Assembly (NCBI GenBank): GCA_019751815.1
Contig: JAIEMW010000004.1
Span: forward strand, 353,933-417,932
Length of the DNA: 64,000 nucleotides
Direction: 5' to 3'
Origin: Cyanobacteriota bacterium
Lineage (GTDB): Bacteria; Cyanobacteriota; Vampirovibrionia; Vampirovibrionales; Vampirovibrionaceae
This document shows, piece after piece, positions 45,129 through 53,386 of this stretch. Every line of letters begins with the position of its first letter. Within the stretch, counting starts at the first letter, position 1. A model generated the notes under the pieces. It saw nothing but the letters and a program-made list of their open reading frames with translations. It was not told where the DNA came from and did not search any database. The position numbers and the translations under genes are program-made.

Positions 45129-45374
45129 ATGAGCGAACCCCACAAATCCACCATGAGCGACCCCCAAAAGTCTCGTTTTGCAACACTCCCCCTAAAACAA
45201 GATCCGTTTGAGTTCACATTTCCTATGTTTTCCCGCGATCACCTCGCGGTGGCAGAAGAAAATTACAAGGCCTCTCGTCCTGCCATCCGGGCCTTTAATC
45301 TCACCGTTGAAGTGATGAAAATGGTGAGAACCTCCCGCCTCAAACGAGCTCTCAGCATCCAACTCTCACATTAA
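45129..45374 (+). CDS. Small protein between two flagellin genes, unknown
   Basis: About 81 residues from the ATG at 45129, preceded by GGAGC; an ATG at 45153 is an alternative. The sequence is mixed, with a central EFTFPMFSRDHLAVAEENYKA and a basic C-terminus (MVRTSRLKRALSIQ). No signal peptide or membrane span. It is probably co-transcribed with the first flagellin and ends at a strong hairpin. It might be a flagellar accessory factor or chaperone, but no family is recognised. Confidence 0.55.
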   Translation: MSEPHKSTMSDPQKSRFATLPLKQDPFEFTFPMFSRDHLAVAEENYKASRPAIRAFNLTVEVMKMVRTSRLKRALSIQLSH

Positions 45375-45391
45375 TCGCTTTAAAATAAGCC

Positions 45392-45438
45392 CGTTACACC
45401 CGCGATCACCCACTCTGTGATCGCGGGTGTAACGTTTT
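45392..45438 (+). terminator. Strong hairpin terminator after the first flagellin unit
   Basis: CGTTACACCCGCGATCAC (45392-45409) pairs perfectly over 18 bp with GTGATCGCGGGTGTAACG (45417-45434), followed by TTTTG. The stem is unusually long for an intrinsic terminator. Confidence 0.88.
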
Positions 45439-45602
45439 GTGATCATCTTCGCCCCGTTTTTACAGAAAATACGATTTCGTCCTAACACTGTCATGTGTCA
45501 TTTCATACATGTGTGTCCAACGGAAGATCGTCATTGCCGCTATTTGCGTGCAGTAGAAATAGGGGGTGAAACCCAGCAAAAAACTGTCCCAAAAAATGCT
45601 TT

Positions 45603-45624
45603 CAAGAACCATTGAGGGTTCTTG
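45603..45624 (+). other. Leader hairpin of the second flagellin gene
   Basis: CAAGAACC-ATTGAG-GGTTCTTG forms an 8-bp hairpin 43 bases upstream of the second flagellin ATG. No T-run follows, so it is more likely a leader structure or an mRNA-stability element than a terminator. Confidence 0.6.
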
Positions 45625-45666
45625 CTTGATAGAGAGTTACTTGTACGGATACAAGGAAACATATTG

Positions 45667-46515
45667 ATGGGAAATCAACCGTTTTATCTCAACACCAATG
45701 TGAACACACTTTCACTGGTCAACAATCTCAACCAAACCACGTCGCTACTCAACACCTCTCTGGAGAGATTATCGACGTTTAAAAAAATAAACCGCGCCAG
45801 TGACGGGGCTGCAGCGCTGTCGATATCCAACCAGTTACAAGCTCAAATCCAAGGCTTTGACTCAGTTAAAACCAATATTCAGTCCGGTTCGTCCCTCTTG
45901 GGCATTGCAGAAGCGGGCGTTTCTGTTATCAACGAAGCGGTTCAAAGCATCCGTGAACTTGGCGTGCAAGCTGCCAACGGGACGGTCACCGATTTCTCTG
46001 CCTTTCAAGCATCACTGACCAATGGTATCAACGAAATTAATAGGGTGGCTGCCAGTACTCAATTTAACGGAAAAAACCTCTTAGACGGTAGCATCGGACC
46101 CACTTTGAATATTCAAACAGGGACCGGTAGTGGGGCCAATGACAAACTGAATATCGCCTCTGCACTTGGAAATACCAATGCGACTTCTATAGGTATTACC
46201 CAAGCAACCGTTGCCAGCAATGCGGATGCACAAACGTTAATTACCCAAGCGGATACCGCATTGAGTAACTTAGGCGCCAAATTGGCCAATATTGGCGGTT
46301 TTCAGAACTCACTGAGTAGCAGCCTTGACTATGCCAACACGGCGCAAATTAATCTCACCGCATCTCAACAATCCTTGATTGGGACAGACATTGCTTCAGA
46401 AACCGCACGCGTATCCCTGTTTCAGCTACAACAACAGTCCACAGCGGCAGTGATTGCTCAAGCAAACTCTCAATCATCAAGGGTTTTTAGCATTTTATTT
46501 AAGAGTTTTGAATAA
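45667..46515 (+). CDS. Second, divergent flagellin
   Basis: A 282-residue flagellin-family protein from the ATG at 45667 (AAGGAAA upstream). The N-terminus YLNTNVNTLSLVNNLNQTTSLLNTSLERLST, SIRELGVQAANGTVTDF, NRVAASTQFNGKNLLDGS and C-terminus LTASQQSLIGTDIASETARVSLFQLQQQSTAAVIAQAN fit D0/D1. It differs strongly from the neighbouring flagellin. The terminal phrase SRVFSILFKSFE is unusual. It could be a minor filament or cap-proximal flagellin. Upstream, CCAA-N15-GCCGCTAT at 45517-45543 weakly resembles a sigma-28 promoter. Confidence 0.92.
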   Translation: MGNQPFYLNTNVNTLSLVNNLNQTTSLLNTSLERLSTFKKINRASDGAAALSISNQLQAQIQGFDSVKTNIQSGSSLLGIAEAGVSVINEAVQSIRELGVQAANGTVTDFSAFQASLTNGINEINRVAASTQFNGKNLLDGSIGPTLNIQTGTGSGANDKLNIASALGNTNATSIGITQATVASNADAQTLITQADTALSNLGAKLANIGGFQNSLSSSLDYANTAQINLTASQQSLIGTDIASETARVSLFQLQQQSTAAVIAQANSQSSRVFSILFKSFE

Positions 46516-46536
46516 CGCAGAAAGGACTCTAGCCCA

Positions 46537-46755
46537 ATGTCTTTACCAAAACACTTAAACCCAGCGCCTTGGCATCATCAATGGACAGAGGTGGATGAAC
46601 TCCATAGCATTAGTCGGATTGAAACCACACATCATCTCGGACACACGGTTGAGCATGATGATATTCGTGAAGATATCAAAGCGATTAATGAAGCCGCTCA
46701 TCATGCTAGCCTCATTGGCTTAGACCGAGCCTATCATCTCTTGAAGCAAGGCTAA
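46537..46755 (+). CDS. Small His-rich protein after the second flagellin, unknown
   Basis: A 72-residue soluble-looking protein rich in His and Glu/Asp (HLNPAPWHHQWTEVDELH, TTHHLGHTVEHDDIRED, NEAAHHASL). AAAGGA lies about 11 bases before the ATG. It is 21 bases after the second flagellin stop and ends at a strong terminator, so it probably shares the flagellin transcript. Metal binding is suggested by composition only. Confidence 0.6.
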   Translation: MSLPKHLNPAPWHHQWTEVDELHSISRIETTHHLGHTVEHDDIREDIKAINEAAHHASLIGLDRAYHLLKQG

Positions 46756-46776
46756 AAACATTCTAAGACCTATAAA

Positions 46777-46815
46777 AAACGCCCTCAGAGATCACTCTAA
46801 AATCTGAGGGCGTTT
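46777..46815. terminator. Bidirectional terminator at the end of the flagellin locus
   Basis: AAACGCCCTCAGA (46777-46789) pairs perfectly over 13 bp with TCTGAGGGCGTTT (46803-46815). It separates the flagellin unit from a convergent minus-strand gene. Confidence 0.9.
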
Positions 46816-46834
46816 AAATACCGTTTTTAAAGCC

Positions 46835-47248
46835 TTAGGAAGCGACGTGATGTGGATCTCCTGCGTTAGCGGGGGTTTCAATCTCATCAGCAATCACGGG
46901 CAGGTTTTTGTAATTCACCACGGTCACCAATGTCTCAAAAGTCACGGTTTCATTGGCGTAGGTGGATTTTAAGTAATTCATCAGGCTGTCTTTATCTTGC
47001 ATGCCAGGTCTCAGACGGGCGAATACCTCGCCGGGAATTTCCCCTATGGCGTAAAGAGATAAATCTCCTTGCACAATCCCTTTGCGGACCCGCAAATGAT
47101 TCACCCGAATATCCACCACTTCCTGATCCACCCAAAAGCAGTGGTCATAGTATAAGCGACCTAGCCTCACAGCCGTATAGAGAGTTTCTGTGCCTTCTGC
47201 CAAGATAGTCTCTCGAAAACTGCTTGGCCAGTTGATGGCTTTGGCCAT
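46835..47248 (-). CDS. Unknown small beta-rich protein
   Basis: A 137-residue protein with no recognised family. It alternates hydrophobic and charged segments (TLYTAVRLGRLYYDHCFWVDQEVVDIRVNHLRVRKGIVQGDL) and ends in a His/Ala tail after PANAGDP. It appears soluble, without a signal peptide. It is convergent with the flagellin unit and divergent from the next gene. Context gives no functional clue. Confidence 0.55.
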   Translation of the reverse strand: MAKAINWPSSFRETILAEGTETLYTAVRLGRLYYDHCFWVDQEVVDIRVNHLRVRKGIVQGDLSLYAIGEIPGEVFARLRPGMQDKDSLMNYLKSTYANETVTFETLVTVVNYKNLPVIADEIETPANAGDPHHVAS

Positions 47249-47409
47249 ACGTCACAACTCCTAACAATTGCTTTTAAACCGTGTTATTACAACGGTATAC
47301 CGCGAATGACGCCTTTGCAAGCCACTTCTCAATTCCTCCTTGCCGCTTATGAGGAATAGGCCTAGAATCTCATGCACACGCTTCGTTTTGCTGAAAAGAA
47401 AAGACCCCC

Positions 47410-47751
47410 ATGCCCCGACGAAAAGCCAGTAACAAGCCCACCAGCCCTGACAAAATGAAGGCTGGAAACATCAAGTCTGGAAACAATAAGTCTGATCGCT
47501 GCATCGCCCGGACCATTGCCAAACAAACCGCACAGAGAGCCAATAAGCATCAACACCAACAACAAGCACTTTCCAGAGAAGAGACACTCAAAGCGGTTGT
47601 TAGTGCCTTACAGCTTGAAATCGACGACCCAGAAGCCCACCGCTTCATTACGCTGTTCCAATTGGAGGCAGAGGAATTGTCTGAGGCAGGTCTAAGTTTT
47701 GAGCTGCTCACTGCCTTGACCCGTCGTCACCCGTTGCTATTTCAGCTATAG
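47410..47751 (+). CDS. Small basic/helical protein, unknown
   Basis: A 113-residue protein. The N-terminal 55 residues are very basic and low in complexity (Lys, Asn, Ser, Gln, His), and the C-terminal half is helical (EETLKAVVSALQLEID, EAEELSEAGLSFELLTALTRRHPLLFQL). A nucleic-acid binding tail plus a protein-interaction domain is one reading. No clear ribosome site and no family; included as probable. Confidence 0.5.
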   Translation: MPRRKASNKPTSPDKMKAGNIKSGNNKSDRCIARTIAKQTAQRANKHQHQQQALSREETLKAVVSALQLEIDDPEAHRFITLFQLEAEELSEAGLSFELLTALTRRHPLLFQL

Positions 47752-47771
47752 TCTTTTCTCTTGACTCGTCT

Positions 47772-48566
47772 TTATTCTTTGCTGGCCCCGCTCATAATGC
47801 CCTTAATAAAGGCCTTTTGACCGATTAAAAAAACCAACACGACGGGCAAAATCGACACCGTTGCACCCGCCATCACTACGGGCCAATCGACGATATCTCT
47901 AAAGCTCGCTTTCAGTGTGGCAAGGCCGACAGGAAGCGTCCTAACCGAATCTGAGTGCGTGACAACCAAGGGCCACATAAAACTATTCCAGGCATTGATA
48001 AAAGCAAAAATCCCCAAGGTGGCAACCGCCGGAGCAGCCAATGGAAAGGCAATCCACCAGAATGTCTGCCAAACAGAGCAGCCATCTAGATAGGCGGCTT
48101 CTTCCAGCTCTTTGGGAAACCCTTGAAACCATTGCCGCATCAAAAACACCCCAAACGCACTAAAAATACCAGGAATCACCAAGGCATTCATCGTGTTGAG
48201 CCAGTGGAATTGCTTCATCAGAAAAAAGAGCGGCACCATATTGACTTGCGGTGGGACCATCAAGGTAATCAGAAACAAAAAAAATAGCCAAGATTTCCCC
48301 TTAAAGTGAAGGCGGGCAAACCCATACCCGGCCATAGCAGATAAAATCAGTGTCCCAATGGTACTCAGTACAGCCACCAAAAAGCTATTCCAGGTATACC
48401 AACCCATTGGCAGTGTCTGAAATAAACGGGAATACGCCTCGGTTGATCCATGAGGAAACGAGATCACGATCATCACGACAAAGGGGTAAAGCATCAGCAC
48501 ACTGCCAAGTAATAAAATGACTTGTGACCAGAAGGTCCTCAGCGACTGTGGCCCCGTTGATCTCAT
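47772..48566 (-). CDS. ABC sugar transporter permease (MalG/UgpE-type)
   Basis: One of two inner-membrane permeases of a carbohydrate importer. The 264-residue protein has about six hydrophobic spans. The EAA loop EEAAYLDGCSVWQTFWWIAFPLAAPA docks the ATPase. The C-terminus FLIGQKAFIKGIMSGASKE (QkyFvkGlt.GavK) is typical of the MalG branch. Its start overlaps the upstream permease stop (ATGA). No ATPase gene is present in this operon. Confidence 0.92.
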   Translation of the reverse strand: MRSTGPQSLRTFWSQVILLLGSVLMLYPFVVMIVISFPHGSTEAYSRLFQTLPMGWYTWNSFLVAVLSTIGTLILSAMAGYGFARLHFKGKSWLFFLFLITLMVPPQVNMVPLFFLMKQFHWLNTMNALVIPGIFSAFGVFLMRQWFQGFPKELEEAAYLDGCSVWQTFWWIAFPLAAPAVATLGIFAFINAWNSFMWPLVVTHSDSVRTLPVGLATLKASFRDIVDWPVVMAGATVSILPVVLVFLIGQKAFIKGIMSGASKE

Positions 48567-49423
48567 GAGACATCCTCTTCAAACAAAACCCAACGCTTAC
48601 GGAGCTGCCACTGGATCAACGTGAGTAGCATGATGATGGCAAACAAGACATAGGCTGTGGCAGATGCCGGACCAATCTCATACCGCAGAAAGGCCTGCTC
48701 AAACATCCAGTAGATTAAGACCTGTGTACTGCCATTAGGCCCGCCTTGGGTGAGCAAATACACAGCATCAAAATTCTGAAAGGCATTGATCATCGTAATC
48801 AGCACCACAAAAAACACGGTGGGAGAAAGCATCGGTAAGGTTAAATACCAAAAGTGCCGCCAAGGACCCGCCCCGTCCAAGCTTGCCGCTTCATCAAGGC
48901 TCACAGGTATCGCCTGTAAGCCGGCCAGAAACAACAACATGGCATAACCCACATTTTTCCAAAGCCGCAACACCATAATACACAGCATCGCAGTGGAGGG
49001 TTGATACAGCCAGGGAATATGCTGTGACAATACCTGATTCAATATCCCCATATCAGGGTCATAAATCCAGCCCCACACCAGAGAAACCGCCACCATCGGG
49101 GTGACAAAGGGCAAAAAATAACTCAACCGGTACCAGGCGGCCCATTTCAATTGCCGGTTTAGGAGTAAAGCCAAGCAAAGTCCGCCGCCCACTTCCAGCA
49201 CCGTGGTTCCCATTACAAACAGCCAGGTGGTTTGCATCACCTGAAAAAACTGAGGGTCTTGGAATAAATGAATATAATTTGCCGTCCCCACCCAGTGAGG
49301 CTGCCCCAGCAAATTCCAATCTGCACAACTGTAATACAGGGATTGCAGGGTGGGCCAGTAGGTGAAGACCAACAGACCCAATAAACATGGCGCAATAAAC
49401 ACCGCGGGCCATAGCTTATTCAT
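48563..49423 (-). CDS. ABC sugar transporter permease (MalF/UgpA-type)
   Basis: This is the partner permease, 286 residues from the ATG at 49423, which overlaps the stop of the binding-protein gene (ATGA, with GGAG upstream). ATG 49438 is an alternative. Six hydrophobic spans are visible and the EAA loop is DEAASLDGAGPWRHFWYLTLPMLSPT. YLLTQGGPNGSTQVL matches the conserved TxGGP region of the UgpA/MalF branch. Confidence 0.92.
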   Translation of the reverse strand: MNKLWPAVFIAPCLLGLLVFTYWPTLQSLYYSCADWNLLGQPHWVGTANYIHLFQDPQFFQVMQTTWLFVMGTTVLEVGGGLCLALLLNRQLKWAAWYRLSYFLPFVTPMVAVSLVWGWIYDPDMGILNQVLSQHIPWLYQPSTAMLCIMVLRLWKNVGYAMLLFLAGLQAIPVSLDEAASLDGAGPWRHFWYLTLPMLSPTVFFVVLITMINAFQNFDAVYLLTQGGPNGSTQVLIYWMFEQAFLRYEIGPASATAYVLFAIIMLLTLIQWQLRKRWVLFEEDVS

Positions 49424-50808
49424 GGCTGCTCCAGCCATGGCTGCATTTGTCGAATCAAGCGCTCAGTTCCAGTTTCAACTGTTTCTTCTCCGTTCCACAC
49501 GGGTTCAAACCCATGGTTTAAGGCCTCAGACATTTCATTCCACCGGGGATGGCTGCGCGTGGGAACCCCTGAGGAAATCACATCCAAAAACACACGTGCA
49601 TGCTCTCCTGGCTTATGCGACGGATCGAGAAAGGCCTTTGATTCCGCTACATCTTGTCGAGCGGGAATCAGTAGACCGCTTTGCGCCAGTTTTTCTTGAA
49701 CCGTTCGAGAGGATAAAAACTGTACCCAAAGTTTTGCCGCTTCCTTATGCTTGCTTGCATGAGAAACCGCATACCCCGTGGCATCAATCCCGACTTTGGA
49801 TCCAGCACTCCCACGAGGCAAAGGAAGAACGTCCCAATCAAACGTTGCCTTCTCCCGCAAAACAGGTACAGTCCACCGCCCTGAGATCATCATCGCAACG
49901 GTTTGATTGAGAAAAAGTTCACTCATCAGCCGGCTCCCACTCTCTTCTTGTCGCGGAGCGATATGGAAATGATGTCGCAATCCCTGGTAAAACCGGAGCC
50001 CTTCTTGGGCTTCTTTTGTGTTTAGCGTCACCCTGCGTCCGTCCGGACTCAGCCAGTCCCCACCCGCACTCCACACAAAAGGGAGCCAAAAGAGCGGTGG
50101 GTTTTTATAAAAAGATAGCCCGTATTGTTCCGGCCGACCGTCATGATCGTTGTCCACTGTCAGAATTTTGCCGATTCTCAGTAAATCTGCCCACGTCCAA
50201 TTCGCCTTTGGCAACGAGAGATGGCGCCGACGGAAGGCCTCTTTATTGAGGTACACAACGAGATTGGAAATATCCCTGGGGATGGCCGCCAAAACAGGTT
50301 TTCCTGATGTGTTAATGGGTGTTTCCATCGCCTTTAACGCATTGGGATAAAATATACCCGACAAGGACTCAGACGGTGACTTTGATGTTTCTGAGCCCAC
50401 AAGCTGAAACCCACTCATGTCTTCAAATAAGCCATGGCTGGCATAAACGGGCAAATACTGGCTATTGATCATCACGATATCGGGCAATAAGTCACTGGCA
50501 GCCAATAGATGAAGCTTTTGATAATAATTATCGGGAATATGCAGCAGTGCGATGTGAATCTGTGGATGAAGGGCTTCAAAGACGGTAATTTCTTGCTGAT
50601 ACAAGGCCTTTTCGGCGGGGCCTCCCCAGATAGAGAACTCAAGGGTAACAGGCGTTTTTACAGGTGAAGTCTTTACTGGAGCAGGCTTGCACCCCGAAAA
50701 ACAAATCAGGAGCAAGACCAGTAAACACTTAAAGAAATGTAAACTCAGCGGCATCTGGATCAATTTTTGCTGGTCCCTGGTTTTTTCTTTCTGTGTGATG
50801 ATAGTCAC
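49420..50808 (-). CDS. ABC sugar-binding lipoprotein (family 1)
   Basis: This is the extracytoplasmic solute-binding component of the importer. A hydrophobic signal ends at the lipobox CFSGC near residue 40. The mature part starts with VTLEFSIWGGPAEKALYQQEITVFE, typical of family 1 sugar-binding proteins. DIVMINSQYLPVYASHGLFEDMSG, WTWADLLRIGKILT and the C-terminal KHKEAAKLWVQFLSS also fit. The length of 462 aa fits UgpB/MalE-type proteins. GTG at 50808 is the longest start; ATG at 50754 gives a shorter signal. The ligand is unknown, perhaps an oligosaccharide, given the neighbouring TreZ-like enzyme. Confidence 0.9.
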   Translation of the reverse strand: MTIITQKEKTRDQQKLIQMPLSLHFFKCLLVLLLICFSGCKPAPVKTSPVKTPVTLEFSIWGGPAEKALYQQEITVFEALHPQIHIALLHIPDNYYQKLHLLAASDLLPDIVMINSQYLPVYASHGLFEDMSGFQLVGSETSKSPSESLSGIFYPNALKAMETPINTSGKPVLAAIPRDISNLVVYLNKEAFRRRHLSLPKANWTWADLLRIGKILTVDNDHDGRPEQYGLSFYKNPPLFWLPFVWSAGGDWLSPDGRRVTLNTKEAQEGLRFYQGLRHHFHIAPRQEESGSRLMSELFLNQTVAMMISGRWTVPVLREKATFDWDVLPLPRGSAGSKVGIDATGYAVSHASKHKEAAKLWVQFLSSRTVQEKLAQSGLLIPARQDVAESKAFLDPSHKPGEHARVFLDVISSGVPTRSHPRWNEMSEALNHGFEPVWNGEETVETGTERLIRQMQPWLEQP

Positions 50809-50938
50809 GAAGAACCCCGTAATTTAAAGCGCCGTTATCAGTTTCAATCACCGTCAATATAGTTCATTGTAACGGGCTTTGTTTATCCAAGCTGTGTGTG
50901 ATGTAACCCGTTTGTCTGAGATTAAAGAAAGTTCTTTT

Positions 50939-51259
50939 ATGAAACCCGCTCCCGAGAATCCTAACTTAAAGAAGCTGCTTGATCAGCGGCTGAACGCCGA
51001 ACAGTTAACATCGGCCCTTCTGTGGTTTACGCAAGATGAACTCTTTGAATCTGCTTCTGTGCGTGAAGAATTCTTGAATCTGCTAACAGATGAAGCCCAG
51101 GGACTGAGTCCTGAATCTGTTTATCGTTACTTAAACCAGTGCCAGCTAGACGATCAGATTCGAATCACGCTCTTAAACGAGTTTGGCAGTCGTCTGGGAG
51201 AGTCGAGCAGTTTTGATGTGATTGTTGAGGCCGTGGAAAAACGCTTACAGACCCCTTAA
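50939..51259 (+). CDS. Small helical protein, unknown
   Basis: A 106-residue protein from the ATG at 50939; the longer frame to 50879 has no start signal. It is predicted helical and acidic (LKKLLDQRLNAEQLTSALLWFTQDELFESASVREEFLNLL). Soluble, no motif recognised. It stands alone on the plus strand between two minus-strand sugar-related genes and ends at a hairpin. Confidence 0.5.
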   Translation: MKPAPENPNLKKLLDQRLNAEQLTSALLWFTQDELFESASVREEFLNLLTDEAQGLSPESVYRYLNQCQLDDQIRITLLNEFGSRLGESSSFDVIVEAVEKRLQTP

Positions 51260-51265
51260 GGCTCT

Positions 51266-51296
51266 GTAGCGTAAGGCAACGCTACGATTTTATTTT
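51266..51296. terminator. Hairpin between convergent genes at 51.3 kb
   Basis: GTAGCGT (51266-51272) pairs with ACGCTAC (51279-51285), followed by GATTTTATTTT. The right arm overlaps the stop codon of the convergent TreZ-like gene. Confidence 0.75.
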
Positions 51297-53285
51297 CGTA
51301 AACACAGCCATGCTCCAGGCGGGCAAGTTGATTTTGCTGGACTCGGGGGTTAAAACAACACCGTGGTTTGACGGGCCTGGTCCCTGATAGGCTTGATCGG
51401 CACTGTTGAAAACTTCTCTCCATTGACCCGGAGGCATCCGCAAGCCGTACTCTTGCTTACTGTAACCAAAGTTAGAGAAGTTCAAGATAATCAGTGATTC
51501 ATCCTGGGGGTTTTCAACCCCTCTCCGGTGAACCGCCAGCACTCGACTGCCTAAGTACGAACGGTCGATGGTCATCTGACGCTGATCGCCCTGCCACAGG
51601 GATGGGAGCGTCTTACGAAGACGAATCATGTCTCTTGTGGCAGCCAAAATTCCAGGATCTTTTTCCCAAGAGAGTTTAGATTGTTGAAAATTCCCTTCCC
51701 GGTTTTCAATACAATCCGGCTGCGGTGCTGATTTCCGTCCAGATTTAACGCCGTTAACACAGGCTGGGTCACTAAAGTCGACAAAAAAGTAAAACGGATT
51801 CTTCTCACCATACTCTTCGCCCATAAAGTTTCTCGGCACCCCGGGTAGCGCATATTTCAGAAGGCTGCCCAATAAGTAGCGATCTCGACTGGTTTTATGA
51901 ATGGCCCGTCGTCCGTCATGATTGCCAATTTCATCGTGAGACTCAAAGAAATGGACGGAGCGGTGCAAACTTTCCCGCTGATGAGGGAAATCATCCCCGT
52001 TTTCCAACACCCAGGATAAGTCTCCTGGCTCAGTGGAAGACCCCATATGGGATTGTCCTGTGATCACGCTTTTAAGCCGGTGATGGAAAGGGAAACTATA
52101 CTGAGCCGTAAAGCCCAACCCACCTTGTTCTACAGGACGGGTTAAAGCCGGAAACGGCCGGGGATCCTCAGCAAAACGATGTATCGGACGACCCGATTTA
52201 TCTTCCATCTTGCGCATAAATTGCCCGATGGTTCCCAACACCTCGTTGGTTTCACCGTCGTGACTGCCAAACATGTTAGCCATGTCAAAGCGAAACATAT
52301 CAATGCGAAACTCATCCACCCACTGGCGCAGATTGTCCGTCACAACTGACATGGCTTTTGGGTTTTTCCAGTGGAAGCGGTCTCCCCAAGGCCCTGGGGC
52401 TGAAGTATAGTGAGGGTCAAAGGATTTTAAATAATTGCCTTCCGGCCCCAAGTGGTTATAAACAACGTCCAGTACCACCGTCATTCCCCGTTGATGGGCA
52501 GCATCCACCAATTTTTTTAAGTCTTCTGGCCGCCCATAGGCATTCTCTGGGGCAAACAAACTCACCATGTCGTAGCCCCAATTCCAACGACCGGCAAACT
52601 CTTGCACCGGCATTAACTCGATGGCGTTATACCCTAGTTCTTTTTGAATGTAGTCCAGACGGTCAATCACATCACTGAAGCGTCCACCCGGCGAAAATGT
52701 TCCCACATGTAGGCGGTACGGTATCAGCTTTCTTGGATCCACATTCATTCTTTTTCTGGACGATGCCCAGGCATAGCCATCGGGAGCGACGACTTGTGAG
52801 GGGCCGTGAACATCTTCTGGCTGAAAACGAGAGCGGGGATCGGGCAATAACTGCGTTTTCGTGCCATCAGGTAAATGTAATCGGTACATATACAAACTAC
52901 CAGGAGGTGTTTTCTTTCGACTCACCGCAAAGCTGCCTGGCTCTGCTTGTGCTTCCATCGGCAAGGTGGCGATGATACGCTTTTCAAGCAATTCCTGGGC
53001 CTGAGTCGCTTTAGGTTCTTTCGAGAGTTCTTTTAATTCTTCAGGGGTCAATGACCGGAGTATCACCAAATCCACGGCTTTGGCCCGAGGCGCCCACAAG
53101 CTAAAGGTGACTTTCTGTCCGTTAACCAGGGTTCCGTATGCCGGTCCGTCTGGGCCCTTGGGAACAGCAACACGTCCAAACATTAAAGGAGCAGGCACAG
53201 GACTATCCTGCACCGGGGCTGGTGCTGTCATCGCTTTGGCTGGCTTCACTCCCACGTGATGCTGGAGCGCGTTGAGGCGCATCAT
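51282..53285 (-). CDS. Alpha-amylase family glycosidase, TreZ-like
   Basis: It probably acts on an alpha-glucan end, most like maltooligosyl trehalose trehalohydrolase (TreZ), which releases trehalose. An N-terminal beta domain (~40-160) precedes a GH13 barrel: YRLHVGTFSPGGRFSDVIDRLDYI, VVLDVVYNHLGPEGNYL, the nucleophile in MFRFDMANM, the acid in HRFAEDP, and FFESHDEIGNHDGRR. MGEEYGEKNPFYFFVDF and the C-terminal beta domain follow. The three catalytic acids are present. TreY is not in the window, so a branching-type activity is not excluded. The start is ATG at 53285 or the neighbouring GTG at 53291. It lies 0.5 kb from the sugar ABC genes. Confidence 0.8.
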   Translation of the reverse strand: MMRLNALQHHVGVKPAKAMTAPAPVQDSPVPAPLMFGRVAVPKGPDGPAYGTLVNGQKVTFSLWAPRAKAVDLVILRSLTPEELKELSKEPKATQAQELLEKRIIATLPMEAQAEPGSFAVSRKKTPPGSLYMYRLHLPDGTKTQLLPDPRSRFQPEDVHGPSQVVAPDGYAWASSRKRMNVDPRKLIPYRLHVGTFSPGGRFSDVIDRLDYIQKELGYNAIELMPVQEFAGRWNWGYDMVSLFAPENAYGRPEDLKKLVDAAHQRGMTVVLDVVYNHLGPEGNYLKSFDPHYTSAPGPWGDRFHWKNPKAMSVVTDNLRQWVDEFRIDMFRFDMANMFGSHDGETNEVLGTIGQFMRKMEDKSGRPIHRFAEDPRPFPALTRPVEQGGLGFTAQYSFPFHHRLKSVITGQSHMGSSTEPGDLSWVLENGDDFPHQRESLHRSVHFFESHDEIGNHDGRRAIHKTSRDRYLLGSLLKYALPGVPRNFMGEEYGEKNPFYFFVDFSDPACVNGVKSGRKSAPQPDCIENREGNFQQSKLSWEKDPGILAATRDMIRLRKTLPSLWQGDQRQMTIDRSYLGSRVLAVHRRGVENPQDESLIILNFSNFGYSKQEYGLRMPPGQWREVFNSADQAYQGPGPSNHGVVLTPESSKINLPAWSMAVFTKIKS

Positions 53286-53386
53286 AAACACATTCCCATT
53301 AACCCGAAGAACTCACACACTCAAATGGAAAAAGGTAGATCAACTTCTTAGTTGAAGAGTCTATTGTAGCAAATTGGCGGATTTAT

